DNA from: Streptoverticillium olivoreticuli subsp. olivoreticuli
GTDB lineage: Bacteria > Actinomycetota > Actinomycetes > Streptomycetales > Streptomycetaceae
Reading direction: 5' to 3'
Assembly (NCBI RefSeq): GCF_003391135.1
Contig: NZ_CP031455.1
Location: forward strand, 4,433,001 to 4,497,000
DNA length: 64,000 nt
Every line of letters begins with the position of its first letter. Positions within the stretch are counted from its first letter, which is position 1. The notes under the pieces are model-generated. The model did not search any database. It was not told the DNA's origin and saw nothing but the letters and a program-made list of their open reading frames with translations. Made by a program: the position numbers and the translations under genes. Shown one piece after another: positions 40,953 through 48,717 of this stretch.

Positions 40953-42243
40953 GGTCGTTGCAACACCCCAGCTCAGGGGATTGCGATGGACCATCAGATC
41001 CGGGAGGACCGGAGGCCGCAGGGACGGAAGAAGCTGATCGCTGAGCGGACGGCATACTTCCAGCTCATGCGGCAGGGCTACAGCAACAAAGAGGCGTGCC
41101 GGATCGTGGGTATCAACCCGCGGACCGGCAAGGTGTGGCGCAACGGCCGCCATGCTCACAAGGGCTTGTCGAAGGCGCGTCCCCCGGTCCACCGGGAGCC
41201 GTCTTCGGCAGGCCCTGGCCGCTATCTGCGGGAGTCCGAGCGCATCCATATCGCTGACCGGCGGCGGGAGAAGGCGTCCATCCGGACCATCGCGGCCGAG
41301 CTGGGCCGCAGCCCCTCAACAATCAGCCGGGAGATACGCCGCAACGGCATACCGCTGCACAGGGGCGGCTCCGGCTGGGCCTACCGGCCTCACGCCGCAC
41401 AGGCCCGTGCTGATGCCCGCCGGCCCCGTCCGAAGCCCGGGAAGATCGGCCAGAACCCGGAATTGCGGGACTTCATCCAGGACCACCTGTCGACACGGTG
41501 GAGCCCTGAGCAGATCTGCCAGGCTCTGCGGGCACGCTTCCCCGACCAGCCGGAGATGCACGTGACCCACGAGACGATCTACCAGGCCCTCTACGTCCAG
41601 GGCCGCGGAGAACTCCGGCGCGGGCTGACCCGCGCTCTGCGCACCGGACGGGCCATACGTCGGCCGCACCGCCAGTCCCACAAGCGCCAGCCGCGCATGT
41701 CGACAGGCATGGTGATGATCAGCGAGCGTCCGGCAGAGGCAGCCGACCGGGCGGTCCCCGGACACTGGGAGGGCGACCTCATCATCGGCAAGGCGCACAA
41801 GTCCGCGATCGGGACGCTGGTCGAGCGGTCCAGCCGCTTTGTCGCCCTGGTCCACCTGCCCGACGGCCGCCAGCCCGCCCAGATGCGCGACGCGCTCATA
41901 CACACCGTCTCAGCCCTGCCCGCCCAGCTCAGACGCTCACTCACCTGGGACCAGGGCTCCGAGATGCACCTGCACCAGCAGTTCAGCACCGCCACAGACA
42001 TGCCCGTCTACTTCTGCGATCCCGGCAGCCCCTGGCAGCGCGGCTCGAACGAGAACACGAACGGCCTGCTACGGCAGTACTTCCCCAAGGGCACCGACCT
42101 GTCCGGCCACGACCCTGAGCACCTCAAGGCCGTAGCCATCGAACTGAACAGCCGCCCACGCAAAACGCTCGGCTGGGAAACCCCAGCCGAGCGTCTCGCT
42201 AAGCTTCTGGCCACAGCCAGTTGATCACTGTGTTGCAACGACC
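40953..42243 (+). mobile_element. IS30-family insertion sequence, 1291 bp
   Basis: The ends are perfect 14-bp terminal inverted repeats GGTCGTTGCAACAC (40953-40966 and, inverted, 42230-42243). One transposase gene fills the element. No clear target duplication is seen: flanks read CTAGT on the left and CCTGG on the right. All three catalytic motifs are intact, so the element may be active. Confidence 0.93.
40986..42224 (+). CDS. IS30-family transposase
   Basis: A 412-aa DDE transposase. An N-terminal HTH (YSNKEACRIVGINPRTGKVW) is followed by the IS30-type second HTH (ASIRTIAAELGRSPSTISRE). The catalytic core is GHWEGDLIIG (Asp1), LTWDQGSEM (Asp2) and NENTNGLLRQYFPKGT (Glu), followed by RPRKTLGWETPAERL, which is diagnostic for IS30. 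ATG 40986 lies 20 bp inside the left inverted repeat. Confidence 0.95.
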   Translation: MDHQIREDRRPQGRKKLIAERTAYFQLMRQGYSNKEACRIVGINPRTGKVWRNGRHAHKGLSKARPPVHREPSSAGPGRYLRESERIHIADRRREKASIRTIAAELGRSPSTISREIRRNGIPLHRGGSGWAYRPHAAQARADARRPRPKPGKIGQNPELRDFIQDHLSTRWSPEQICQALRARFPDQPEMHVTHETIYQALYVQGRGELRRGLTRALRTGRAIRRPHRQSHKRQPRMSTGMVMISERPAEAADRAVPGHWEGDLIIGKAHKSAIGTLVERSSRFVALVHLPDGRQPAQMRDALIHTVSALPAQLRRSLTWDQGSEMHLHQQFSTATDMPVYFCDPGSPWQRGSNENTNGLLRQYFPKGTDLSGHDPEHLKAVAIELNSRPRKTLGWETPAERLAKLLATAS

Positions 42244-42291
42244 CCTGGAATTCGCCGAGGGGCAGGGGGCCTTCGCGTATCGCGGCTCGCG

Positions 42292-43806
42292 TCAGTGCGC
42301 CATCACGGGGACGAAGTCCTCGGCGGACTCGTCGTCACCGGACTGCGCGGCGGACCCGCCCTGGTGGCCCGTGTTGATCGCGACGAACGCGATCACCGCG
42401 GACAGGGCGAGGATGCCGACCGCCCACCAGATGGCCACGGAGTAGCCGTGCACGCTCGACTGGAGGACGAGCAGCTTCTGCCCCGCGGCGCCCCGGGCGG
42501 CCTCGGACAGGTGGGACTTGGCGTACGCGGTGCTGGCGCTGGCCGCGATGGTGTTGAGCAGCGCGGTGCCGATGGCGCCGCCGACCTGCTGCGAGGTGTT
42601 GACCATCGCGGAGGCGACACCGGCGTCGCGCGGCTGGATGCCGTGCGTGGCCAGGCTCATGGCGGGCATGAAGGCCGTGCCCATGCCGAGGCCCATCAGC
42701 AGCAGGCCGGGCAGGATGCCCGTGGTGTACGAGGTGCCCAGGTCGATCCGGGTGAGCCAGAGCAGGCCGATGCCCGCGAGCAGGAAGCCCGGGCCCATCA
42801 GCCAGCGCGGCGCCACACGGGTCATCAGGCGCGCGCCGATCTGCGTCGATCCGAGGATCATCGTGAAGATCATCGGGAGGAAGGCGAGACCGGTCTTGAC
42901 CGGGCTGTAGGCCAGCGCGACCTGCATGTAGTAGGTCAGGAACAGGAACAGGCCGAACATCGCGATGGCCGCGAGGCCGAGCGAGGCGTAGACGCCACCG
43001 CGGTTGCGGTCGGCGAGCACGCGCAGCGGCAGCAGCGGCGACTTCACCTTGGACTCGACCACCAGGAAGGAGGCCAGCAGCACGGCGGCGGCGATGAACA
43101 GGCCGACGGTGGCACCGGCGGCCCAGCCGTCGGACTCGGCGCGGGTGAAGCCGTAGACCAGCGAGACCAGGCCGAGGGTGGCCAGGACGACGCCGGGGAT
43201 GTCCAGCTTCGAGGGGTTGCGGCTGTCGGCGGGCTCGTGGATCACGGCGATCGCACCGGCGGCGGCGACGACGGCGAAGGGGATGTTCACGAAGAACGTC
43301 CAGCGCCAGTTGAGGTACTCGGTGAAGACGCCGCCGAGGATGAGGCCCACGCCACCACCCGCACCGGCGATGGCACCGAAGACGCCGAACGCCTTGGCGC
43401 GCTCCTTCGCCTCGGTGAACGTCACGGCGAGCAGCGACAGCGCGGCCGGCGCGAGCAGCGCGCCGAAGACGCCCTGCAGGGCGCGGGCGCCCAGCAGCAT
43501 GCCGGTGTTCATCGCGGCGCCGCCGAGCGCGGAGGCGACGGCGAAGCCGATCAGACCGATGACGAAGGTGCGCTTGCGGCCCCACAGGTCGGCGATCCGG
43601 CCGCCGAAGAGCAGGAGCCCGCCGAAGGCCAGCGCGTAGGCCGTGATGACCCACTGCCGGTTGCCGTCCGAGATGCCGAGGTCGGCCTGGGCGGAGGGCA
43701 GCGCGATGTTCACGATGGTCGCGTCGAGGACGACCATCAGCTGGGCCAGGGCGATGAATATCAGCGCTTTCCAGCGCCTGGGGTCGGGGGCGGTTGTCTG
43801 TGGCAT
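42292..43806 (-). CDS. DHA2-family MFS drug exporter
   Basis: A 504-aa, 14-helix transporter: TM1 LAQLMVVLDATIVNIALPSA, loop GRIADLWGRKRTFVIGLIGF, motif C FGAIAGAGGGVGLILGG. It is closest in pattern to the EmrB/QacA group. It lies 77 bp downstream of the TetR gene on the same strand and is likely transcribed with it from the twin-operator promoter. Confidence 0.92.
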   Translation of the reverse strand: MPQTTAPDPRRWKALIFIALAQLMVVLDATIVNIALPSAQADLGISDGNRQWVITAYALAFGGLLLFGGRIADLWGRKRTFVIGLIGFAVASALGGAAMNTGMLLGARALQGVFGALLAPAALSLLAVTFTEAKERAKAFGVFGAIAGAGGGVGLILGGVFTEYLNWRWTFFVNIPFAVVAAAGAIAVIHEPADSRNPSKLDIPGVVLATLGLVSLVYGFTRAESDGWAAGATVGLFIAAAVLLASFLVVESKVKSPLLPLRVLADRNRGGVYASLGLAAIAMFGLFLFLTYYMQVALAYSPVKTGLAFLPMIFTMILGSTQIGARLMTRVAPRWLMGPGFLLAGIGLLWLTRIDLGTSYTTGILPGLLLMGLGMGTAFMPAMSLATHGIQPRDAGVASAMVNTSQQVGGAIGTALLNTIAASASTAYAKSHLSEAARGAAGQKLLVLQSSVHGYSVAIWWAVGILALSAVIAFVAINTGHQGGSAAQSGDDESAEDFVPVMAH

Positions 43807-43883
43807 GGATTGCCTACCTCAGTGTTGCGTGGTGCGGGACGGCGAGTGGCGTGGCGCGAGGACGGCCACGAAGTCTGTGGGGC

Positions 43884-44525
43884 TCACCCGGAGCAGTGCT
43901 CGCGGCGCAGTTCCTCCAACGTGGCCGCGGAGCCGGGGAGTTCGGAACGGGCGGGGTTCATCAGCCCGTCGAGGAAGAGCTGGACGTGCCGGTGCACGAA
44001 CTGGTCGAAGGTCGAGCAGCCCTTGCCCGGAAGAGGCCTGGTCAGCTGGGCGAGGGCGATCATCAGATCCCCGACGGCGACGTCGTCGCGCAGCTGGCCC
44101 GACGCGCGGGCCGCGTCCATCAGCGCTTCGATCGCCCGGTCGAGGCGGCCGCTGGCCACGACGTGGTCCGGGTGCGTCGGGTCGATGCTCTCGGCGAACA
44201 GCGTGCACAGCGCCCCGACCCGCTCGTCCGCGGCGGCGTGGGCGAAGCGCCTCAGCGCGTGGAAAGCATCGGGCTCCTCGGCTCTTGCGGACTCCGCCCG
44301 GTCCGCGAGGCGGCCGAGGACGAAGAGGGTGACGTGGCGGATCAGCTCGGAGCGGTCCGCGAAGTGCCGATACAGCGTGGCATTCCCGACCCCGGCGCGT
44401 CGAGCGATTTCATCGAGCGAGCTCTCGTCGCCGTGCTCGACGAGCGCCTCGCGCGCGGCGGCGATGATCCGCTCCCGGTTGCGCAGGGCGTCCGCACGGA
44501 GGCGGGGCTGGGTGGTGGTGGCCAC
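43884..44525 (-). CDS. TetR-family repressor of the DHA2 exporter
   Basis: A 213-aa TetR protein: RNRERIIAAAREALVEHGDE, SSLDEIARRAGVGNATLYRH and FADRSELIRHV form the DNA-binding domain; the rest is the ligand domain. GTG 44525 has AGGAG 8 bp upstream. Two identical-arm palindromes upstream (44592-44608 and 44632-44648) are probable operators. Confidence 0.92.
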   Translation of the reverse strand: MATTTQPRLRADALRNRERIIAAAREALVEHGDESSLDEIARRAGVGNATLYRHFADRSELIRHVTLFVLGRLADRAESARAEEPDAFHALRRFAHAAADERVGALCTLFAESIDPTHPDHVVASGRLDRAIEALMDAARASGQLRDDVAVGDLMIALAQLTRPLPGKGCSTFDQFVHRHVQLFLDGLMNPARSELPGSAATLEELRREHCSG

Positions 44526-44591
44526 TGTGGCACTCCTCTCTGTGACCGCTGTCACGTCTCCACGAGCCTGCTCTGTGTTCCGGACCACAAG

Positions 44592-44648
44592 CGGGGAGCG
44601 ATTCCCCGTTTCGGTCGGACGAAGGCTTAAACGGGGAATCGATCCCCG
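44592..44648. promoter_or_regulatory. Twin palindromic operators
   Basis: CGGGGA-N5-TCCCCG occurs at 44592-44608 and again at 44632-44648, exactly 40 bp apart, about four helical turns. They lie 67 and 107 bp upstream of the TetR start, in the gap before the divergent M6 protease. Cooperative TetR binding is likely. Confidence 0.75.
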
Positions 44649-44791
44649 GTTGTTTCCGCTTCTCGCGTGACCCCGGTCACATTCGCGGTGCCCCCATCTG
44701 CCGCAGCCCGAGAAGCGCGCGGGCGCGCGGCGGCACAGGGTGATCACAGAGCGGCCGGACGGCGGGCCGCGCGCCCCGGAGGTGCACCGGC

Positions 44792-46066
44792 ATGAGATCC
44801 CTGGCCATCGCGGTCATGGTGCTGACCACGCTCGCCCTCACCGTGCCGCTGCCCGCCCGGGAGGGCTCGGCCGGTGCCGTCGTCACCGCGGGGCCCGACT
44901 CCCGCTCCGCCGCGGCGGGCGGCGCCGACCGCCCGTCCGGACCCTGCGCGCTCCCCGGCGTCACCGACAGCGTCTCCGAGTCCGCGCACACCCCGTCCGG
45001 CTTCGCCCGCTCCCACGGCACGGTCCGGGCCGTCACCCTCTTCGTCGACTTCCCCGACGCGACCGCCGGGATCACCCCCTGGGAGCGCTACGCCGAGTTC
45101 TTCCCGGCGGTCGCGGACTTCTACCGGGCCAGCTCGTACGGCCGGCTGGACTACCGCTCGACGCCTGTGCCGCGCTGGATCCGGATGTCGCGCCCGTACG
45201 CCACGTACGGCATCACGCGCGGCGCGCCCTTCGACAGCGGGAGCGAGAACGGCTACCACGCGATCGCGAAGGAGATCCTCGCCGCCGTCGACCGGACGGT
45301 CGACTTCCGGCAGTTCGACCTCATCAATGTGCTGGTCGCCCCGGGCGCCGGGCCGCCCGCCACCCAGGACGTCCGCTCGGTGACCTTCGCGGGCGCCCCC
45401 ACCGGGCTCACCACCGACGACGGGACCCCCTTCAAGAACGTCTCGTTCATCTGGAGCCGGCAGACCGGCGACAGCCCGTTCCGCGTCCTCAACCACGAGA
45501 ACAGCCACAGCTTCGGCCTGCCCGACCTCTACTACACGAGCGCCGAGGACGGCGGCCGGGTGAAGACGCCCGTGGGCCACTGGGACCCGATGGACGAGGA
45601 CTGGGGGCCGTCCAACGACTTCCTCGCCTGGCACAAGTGGAAGCTGGGCTGGCTGGCCCCCGACCAGGTGCACTGCCTGACGGGCCCCGGCCGGCGCGTC
45701 CTGACCCTGACCCCCACCTCGGTCCCCGGCGGCCCCAAGCTGGCCGTCGTCCCGCTCTCCCGCACCCGCGCGATCACCCTGGAGGTCCGCGCGCCGGGCC
45801 CCCTGGACCACACGGTCTGCCGTTCCGGCGTGCTCGTCTCGACGGTCGCCACGGACATCGCCTCGGGCGCCGGCCCCGTGCGCACCTCCGACGCCACCCC
45901 GGGCAGCATCGGCTGCTACGCCGGCGACCTGAACGTCAACGCCCCGCTGAGCGACGCCCCTTACGTCGCCGGGCAGCGGTGCTCGGCGGCGGGGGTGGAC
46001 ATCGAGGTGCTGAGCGGACGCGGATCCGGGACATGGCGGGTGGCCGTGACGGTGGGCGGGCGCTGA
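44792..46066 (+). CDS. Secreted M6-family metalloprotease
   Basis: A 424-aa exported protease with a signal peptide (MRSLAIAVMVLTTLALTVPL) and a zinc site HENSHSFGLPDLY that fits HExxHxxGxxD of the M6 (immune inhibitor A-like) family. VTLFVDFPDATAGITPWERY and FYRASSYGRLDYRSTPVPRW precede it, as in other M6 proteases. The C-terminal 130 residues are beta-rich with three cysteines. It is transcribed away from the TetR gene. Confidence 0.88.
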   Translation: MRSLAIAVMVLTTLALTVPLPAREGSAGAVVTAGPDSRSAAAGGADRPSGPCALPGVTDSVSESAHTPSGFARSHGTVRAVTLFVDFPDATAGITPWERYAEFFPAVADFYRASSYGRLDYRSTPVPRWIRMSRPYATYGITRGAPFDSGSENGYHAIAKEILAAVDRTVDFRQFDLINVLVAPGAGPPATQDVRSVTFAGAPTGLTTDDGTPFKNVSFIWSRQTGDSPFRVLNHENSHSFGLPDLYYTSAEDGGRVKTPVGHWDPMDEDWGPSNDFLAWHKWKLGWLAPDQVHCLTGPGRRVLTLTPTSVPGGPKLAVVPLSRTRAITLEVRAPGPLDHTVCRSGVLVSTVATDIASGAGPVRTSDATPGSIGCYAGDLNVNAPLSDAPYVAGQRCSAAGVDIEVLSGRGSGTWRVAVTVGGR

Positions 46067-46073
46067 CCGGCCC

Positions 46074-46694
46074 TCAGGCGTCCCGCCAGTGCCCGCGCCC
46101 CAGGCTGATGAGCCTCAACTGCCGCCGCGCGGTGTCCGCGATGCGCCGCTCCTCCTCCGGGGCCGCCTCCAGGAAGGCGGACGCGGTCATCACCAGGTGG
46201 TCGACGTACAGCCCGGCGAGCATCCGCACGTCCTCGGCGCTCCACCCGTCGGAGACCTCCTGCGTGGCGAGCGCCTCCGCGACCTCGTCCCCGAACCGGG
46301 CGAGCTCCGCCGCGATGGCCTCGCGCACGGCCCGTACGCCGCCGTGCCGTTCGCGCGCGACGAACCGCACGTGCGCCGGGTGCAGCCGCACATGCGCGGC
46401 CACCACCTCCACGCTGCGGTCGATGACCTCCTCGGCGTCCGCCTGCTCGCTCAGGACCGCGCGGATCATCACGTGCAGACTGCCGAGCGACTCCTCGACC
46501 AGGGCCACGCCGAGGTCGGCGATGTCCCGGAAGTGCCGGTAGAAGGCGGCGGGTGCCACCCCCACGACCCGGGTGACCTCGCGCAGCCCGAGGCTGCTCA
46601 GGCTCTGCTCCTCCAGCAGGCCGAGACCCGCCTCCAGGAGGGCCTGCCGGGTCTTCTGCTTCTGGGCCTGCCGGACGCCGAGGGTGTTGCTCAT
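46074..46694 (-). CDS. TetR-family regulator
   Basis: A 206-aa TetR protein with HTH SSLGLREVTRVVGVAPAAFY RHF (read across residues 33-55) and a C terminus typical of the fatty-acid/FabR-like subgroup (YVDHLVMTASAFLEAAPEEE). It is divergent from two small membrane-protein genes, with a strong palindrome between them, so it likely controls them and itself. Its stop lies 7 bp past the converging M6 protease stop. Confidence 0.9.
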   Translation of the reverse strand: MSNTLGVRQAQKQKTRQALLEAGLGLLEEQSLSSLGLREVTRVVGVAPAAFYRHFRDIADLGVALVEESLGSLHVMIRAVLSEQADAEEVIDRSVEVVAAHVRLHPAHVRFVARERHGGVRAVREAIAAELARFGDEVAEALATQEVSDGWSAEDVRMLAGLYVDHLVMTASAFLEAAPEEERRIADTARRQLRLISLGRGHWRDA

Positions 46695-46750
46695 GGAGTT
46701 CAGTTAACAACTGTTTGCCGGATGACGCCAGGCGCGGTACGCTCCACTCA

Positions 46751-46778
46751 GTGAACAGTTGTCATCCCAACTGTTCAC
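46751..46778. promoter_or_regulatory. TetR operator, 11-6-11 palindrome
   Basis: GTGAACAGTTG (46751-46761), six bases, then CAACTGTTCAC (46768-46778) is a perfect inverted repeat. A related half-site AACAACTGTT lies at about 46705 near the TetR start. It sits 25 bp before the small membrane gene at 46803. Confidence 0.8.
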
Positions 46779-46802
46779 CCAACGCTTGAGGAAGGACCGG
46801 AA

Positions 46803-46952
46803 ATGATCTTCCTGATAGCGGCCGTCCTCCTGCTGGGAGTCCTGGTGGGCGCCGCGGCACACACCCCGCTCCCCTTGCTGCTCCCGGCGGCGGGCGCCAT
46901 CGCCGCCTGGCTGCTGGCCTTCGCGGTCCGTGAACGGACGAGGGAGCGCTGA
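46803..46952 (+). CDS. 49-aa small membrane protein
   Basis: A two-helix hydrophobic peptide starting MIFLIAAVLLLGVLVGAAAH with a second helix LLLPAAGAIAAWLLAFAV and basic tail RERTRER. GAGGAAGGA precedes the ATG. It lies 2 bp before the DUF4190 gene and 25 bp after the TetR palindrome, so it is likely the first gene of a repressed operon. Function unknown. Confidence 0.72.
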   Translation: MIFLIAAVLLLGVLVGAAAHTPLPLLLPAAGAIAAWLLAFAVRERTRER

Positions 46953-46954
46953 CG

Positions 46955-47266
46955 ATGACGACGACCCTGACCACCCGGCGCCGCCCGACCGCACCGGCCC
47001 CGCACAACTCCCCCGCCCCGCGCCCCTCCCGCAGCCGGCCGGACACCATGGCCGTCTGGTCCTTCGTTCTTGGCCTGCTGGGGCTGCTCATCTTCAACCT
47101 GGTCCTGGGCCCGATCGCCCTGACCCTCGCGACCCTGGCCCTGACCCGCGGCACGACCCGCAAGGGCCGCGCGACGCTCGGCCTCGCGCTGGGGGCGGCG
47201 GACCTGATCGTCATCGCGACACTGATGGCGACGGACCACACGATCTCCTGGGCCGCGACCACCTGA
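46955..47266 (+). CDS. DUF4190-type small membrane protein
   Basis: A 103-aa protein with a Pro/Arg-rich cytosolic N terminus and two TM helices: MAVWSFVLGLLGLLIFNLVL, PIALTLATLALTRGTTRKGR, ATLGLALGAADLIVIATLMA. The Gly-rich helix pair with a short basic loop is the DUF4190 pattern. It follows the 49-aa gene by 2 bp in the same operon. Confidence 0.75.
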   Translation: MTTTLTTRRRPTAPAPHNSPAPRPSRSRPDTMAVWSFVLGLLGLLIFNLVLGPIALTLATLALTRGTTRKGRATLGLALGAADLIVIATLMATDHTISWAATT

Positions 47267-47305
47267 CCCCACCCCCGGCCCACCCGCTACACTGACGGCT
47301 GCCCC

Positions 47306-47378
47306 GCCTCCGTAGCTCAGGGGATAGAGCACCGCTCTCCTAAAGCGGGTGTCGGCAGTTCGAATCTGCCCGGGGGCA
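47306..47378 (+). tRNA. tRNA-Arg, anticodon CCT
   Basis: A 73-nt cloverleaf: acceptor GCCTCCG/CGGGGGC, D arm GCTCAGGGGATAGAGC, anticodon stem CCGCT/AGCGG around loop CTCCTAA giving anticodon CCT (codon AGG), and T arm GGCAGTTCGAATCTGCC. CCA is not encoded. AGG is a rare codon in Streptomyces. Confidence 0.95.
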
Positions 47379-47385
47379 CAGCGCA

Positions 47386-47433
47386 GCACGACGAAGCCCT
47401 TCCGCCCGATCGGGCGGAAGGGCTTCGTCGTGC
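47386..47433. terminator. 48-bp perfect palindrome terminator
   Basis: The sequence from 47386 to 47433 is a perfect palindrome centred on GATC. It lies 8 bp past the tRNA-Arg and before the converging gene ending at 47456, so it serves both. Confidence 0.88.
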
Positions 47434-47455
47434 GGTTCACCGATGAGGCTGTGCG

Positions 47456-47872
47456 CTACGAGTGCGAGTCACCGCAGTCGTCGCCCTTGCCGCCACCCTT
47501 GCCGTGGCCGCCGCCCTTGCCATGACCCTCGCCCTTGCCGTGGCCGCCGCCCTTGCCATGACCCTCGCCCTTGCCGTGGCCGCCACCCTTGCCATGCCCC
47601 TTGCCCTGGTCGCAGTCGTCGCCCTTGCCGTGGCCACCGCCCTTGCCGTGACCCTCGCCCTTGCCATGGCCGTGGCCCTCGCCCTTGCCGTGGTCGCCAC
47701 CGCCCTTGCCGTGGTCGCCGCCTCCGAGCTGATGGGTGGTCACCATGACGCTGTGGGGCGGCGCGATGGATTCCGCGGCCGATGCCGAACCGGCTCCGGC
47801 GGCGATGAGCGCGGCGGCGAACGGGACGGCGGTCACGAGAGCGAGAAGGCGGGCCCTGCGGTTGCTGGCCAT
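47456..47872 (-). CDS. Secreted His/Gly/Lys-rich repeat protein
   Basis: A 138-aa protein: signal peptide MASNRRARLLALVTAVPFAA ... GSASA, predicted cleavage before AESIAPPHS, then about 85 residues of GHGKGGG/GHGKGEG units. Two acidic-Cys insertions break the repeat (GDDCDQG and GDDCGDSHS at the C terminus). The repeats give a regular His every four to eight residues, so surface metal binding is plausible. Repeat unit DNA is about 18-24 bp and likely length-variable. Confidence 0.75.
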   Translation of the reverse strand: MASNRRARLLALVTAVPFAAALIAAGAGSASAAESIAPPHSVMVTTHQLGGGDHGKGGGDHGKGEGHGHGKGEGHGKGGGHGKGDDCDQGKGHGKGGGHGKGEGHGKGGGHGKGEGHGKGGGHGKGGGKGDDCGDSHS

Positions 47873-48061
47873 GTCAGTTCCTCCAAATGGAAAGCGGGCA
47901 GCACGGAGTGGTCCGACCTGACCAATCCGTCGACGTGGCGGCGTCTGCGGACCAAAGTGGCTCATCGCAACGTCTGATGACCAGGGGAAACCGGTTCTCT
48001 CCTCCACAAGCGTGAAGAGAGTTCGGTAAACCTCCCGCCGCCCCACGGATCCGCAAACCGC

Positions 48062-48529
48062 TTACGACGCCGGGTCCTTGAGGTCGTTGATGACGAGGTC
48101 CTGGAGGCGGACGGAGAACCAGACCTCCTGCTTCGCGCCGCCCGACCACCGCTCCGTGAGGACGACCGTGGAGTGGCCGGCCCCGCTGCCCTCGTAGCGG
48201 GTGGCCCAGGAGGCGGGGACGTTCTGGGCACGGAAGACGGGGTCGGCGTCGTGCTGGAGGGCCCAGGCGTCGAGGCGCTTGTCCAGGTCGGGCGCGAGGT
48301 AGCGGGCGCGCACCTGGGCGGGGGTCGAGTGGCCCTTGTGGAGGACGGCCTCCCGGTATTCCCGGAAGAAGGAGTTGACCCGGACCTCGGCCCGGGACTG
48401 CTGGGCCGCCGTGACGGCGGGGGCCGTGGGGGCGTCCGCGGCCCGGGCGGACAGGGCGAGCGGGCCGGCTGTCAGCAGGGCGGTGGCGACCACGGCGGCG
48501 CAAAGCCTCGTACGGTTCGGCATATTCAT
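48062..48529 (-). CDS. Secreted protein of unknown function
   Basis: A 155-aa protein with a signal peptide (MNMPNRTRLCAAVVATALLT ... SARAADA) and a mixed alpha/beta mature part: VRVNSFFREYREAVLHKGHS, ARYLAPDLDKRLDAWALQHD, ASWATRYEGSGAGHSTVVLT. The fold resembles small secreted SnoaL/DUF3828-like domains but I cannot name it. No clear ribosome binding site precedes ATG 48529; ATG 48523 is an alternative. Confidence 0.7.
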   Translation of the reverse strand: MNMPNRTRLCAAVVATALLTAGPLALSARAADAPTAPAVTAAQQSRAEVRVNSFFREYREAVLHKGHSTPAQVRARYLAPDLDKRLDAWALQHDADPVFRAQNVPASWATRYEGSGAGHSTVVLTERWSGGAKQEVWFSVRLQDLVINDLKDPAS

Positions 48530-48717
48530 GAAGTAAGCACGTACCCATAAATCCGCACATCACTCGCTTGTGCGAGTGGCGCCGCGCCGCGCGAAGATCA
48601 CACCCGGCCGAATCGGATCAGCTGAATTCGACTAAAGTCGGATTCCTCACCGCTGGTTGTGGGGCCAGTACGCGGTCCGGGGCGCAGGGGCGCCCCGAGG
48701 GGAGGGCATGTTTCCGC

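Larger units (their letters stand above)
40920..42275. terminator. Transcription terminator split by the IS element
   Basis: CGAAGGCCCCCTGCCC (40920-40935) and its exact reverse complement (42260-42275) are perfect 16-bp arms now 1.3 kb apart. Removing the IS (40953-42243) leaves a 33-nt loop, so this was the bidirectional terminator between the MarR gene and the DHA2 exporter. Confidence 0.85.

Noticed and set aside
40953..42243. Target-site duplication for the IS30 element
   Set aside because: Bases flanking the terminal repeats (CTAGT and CCTGG) do not match over 2 bp or more.
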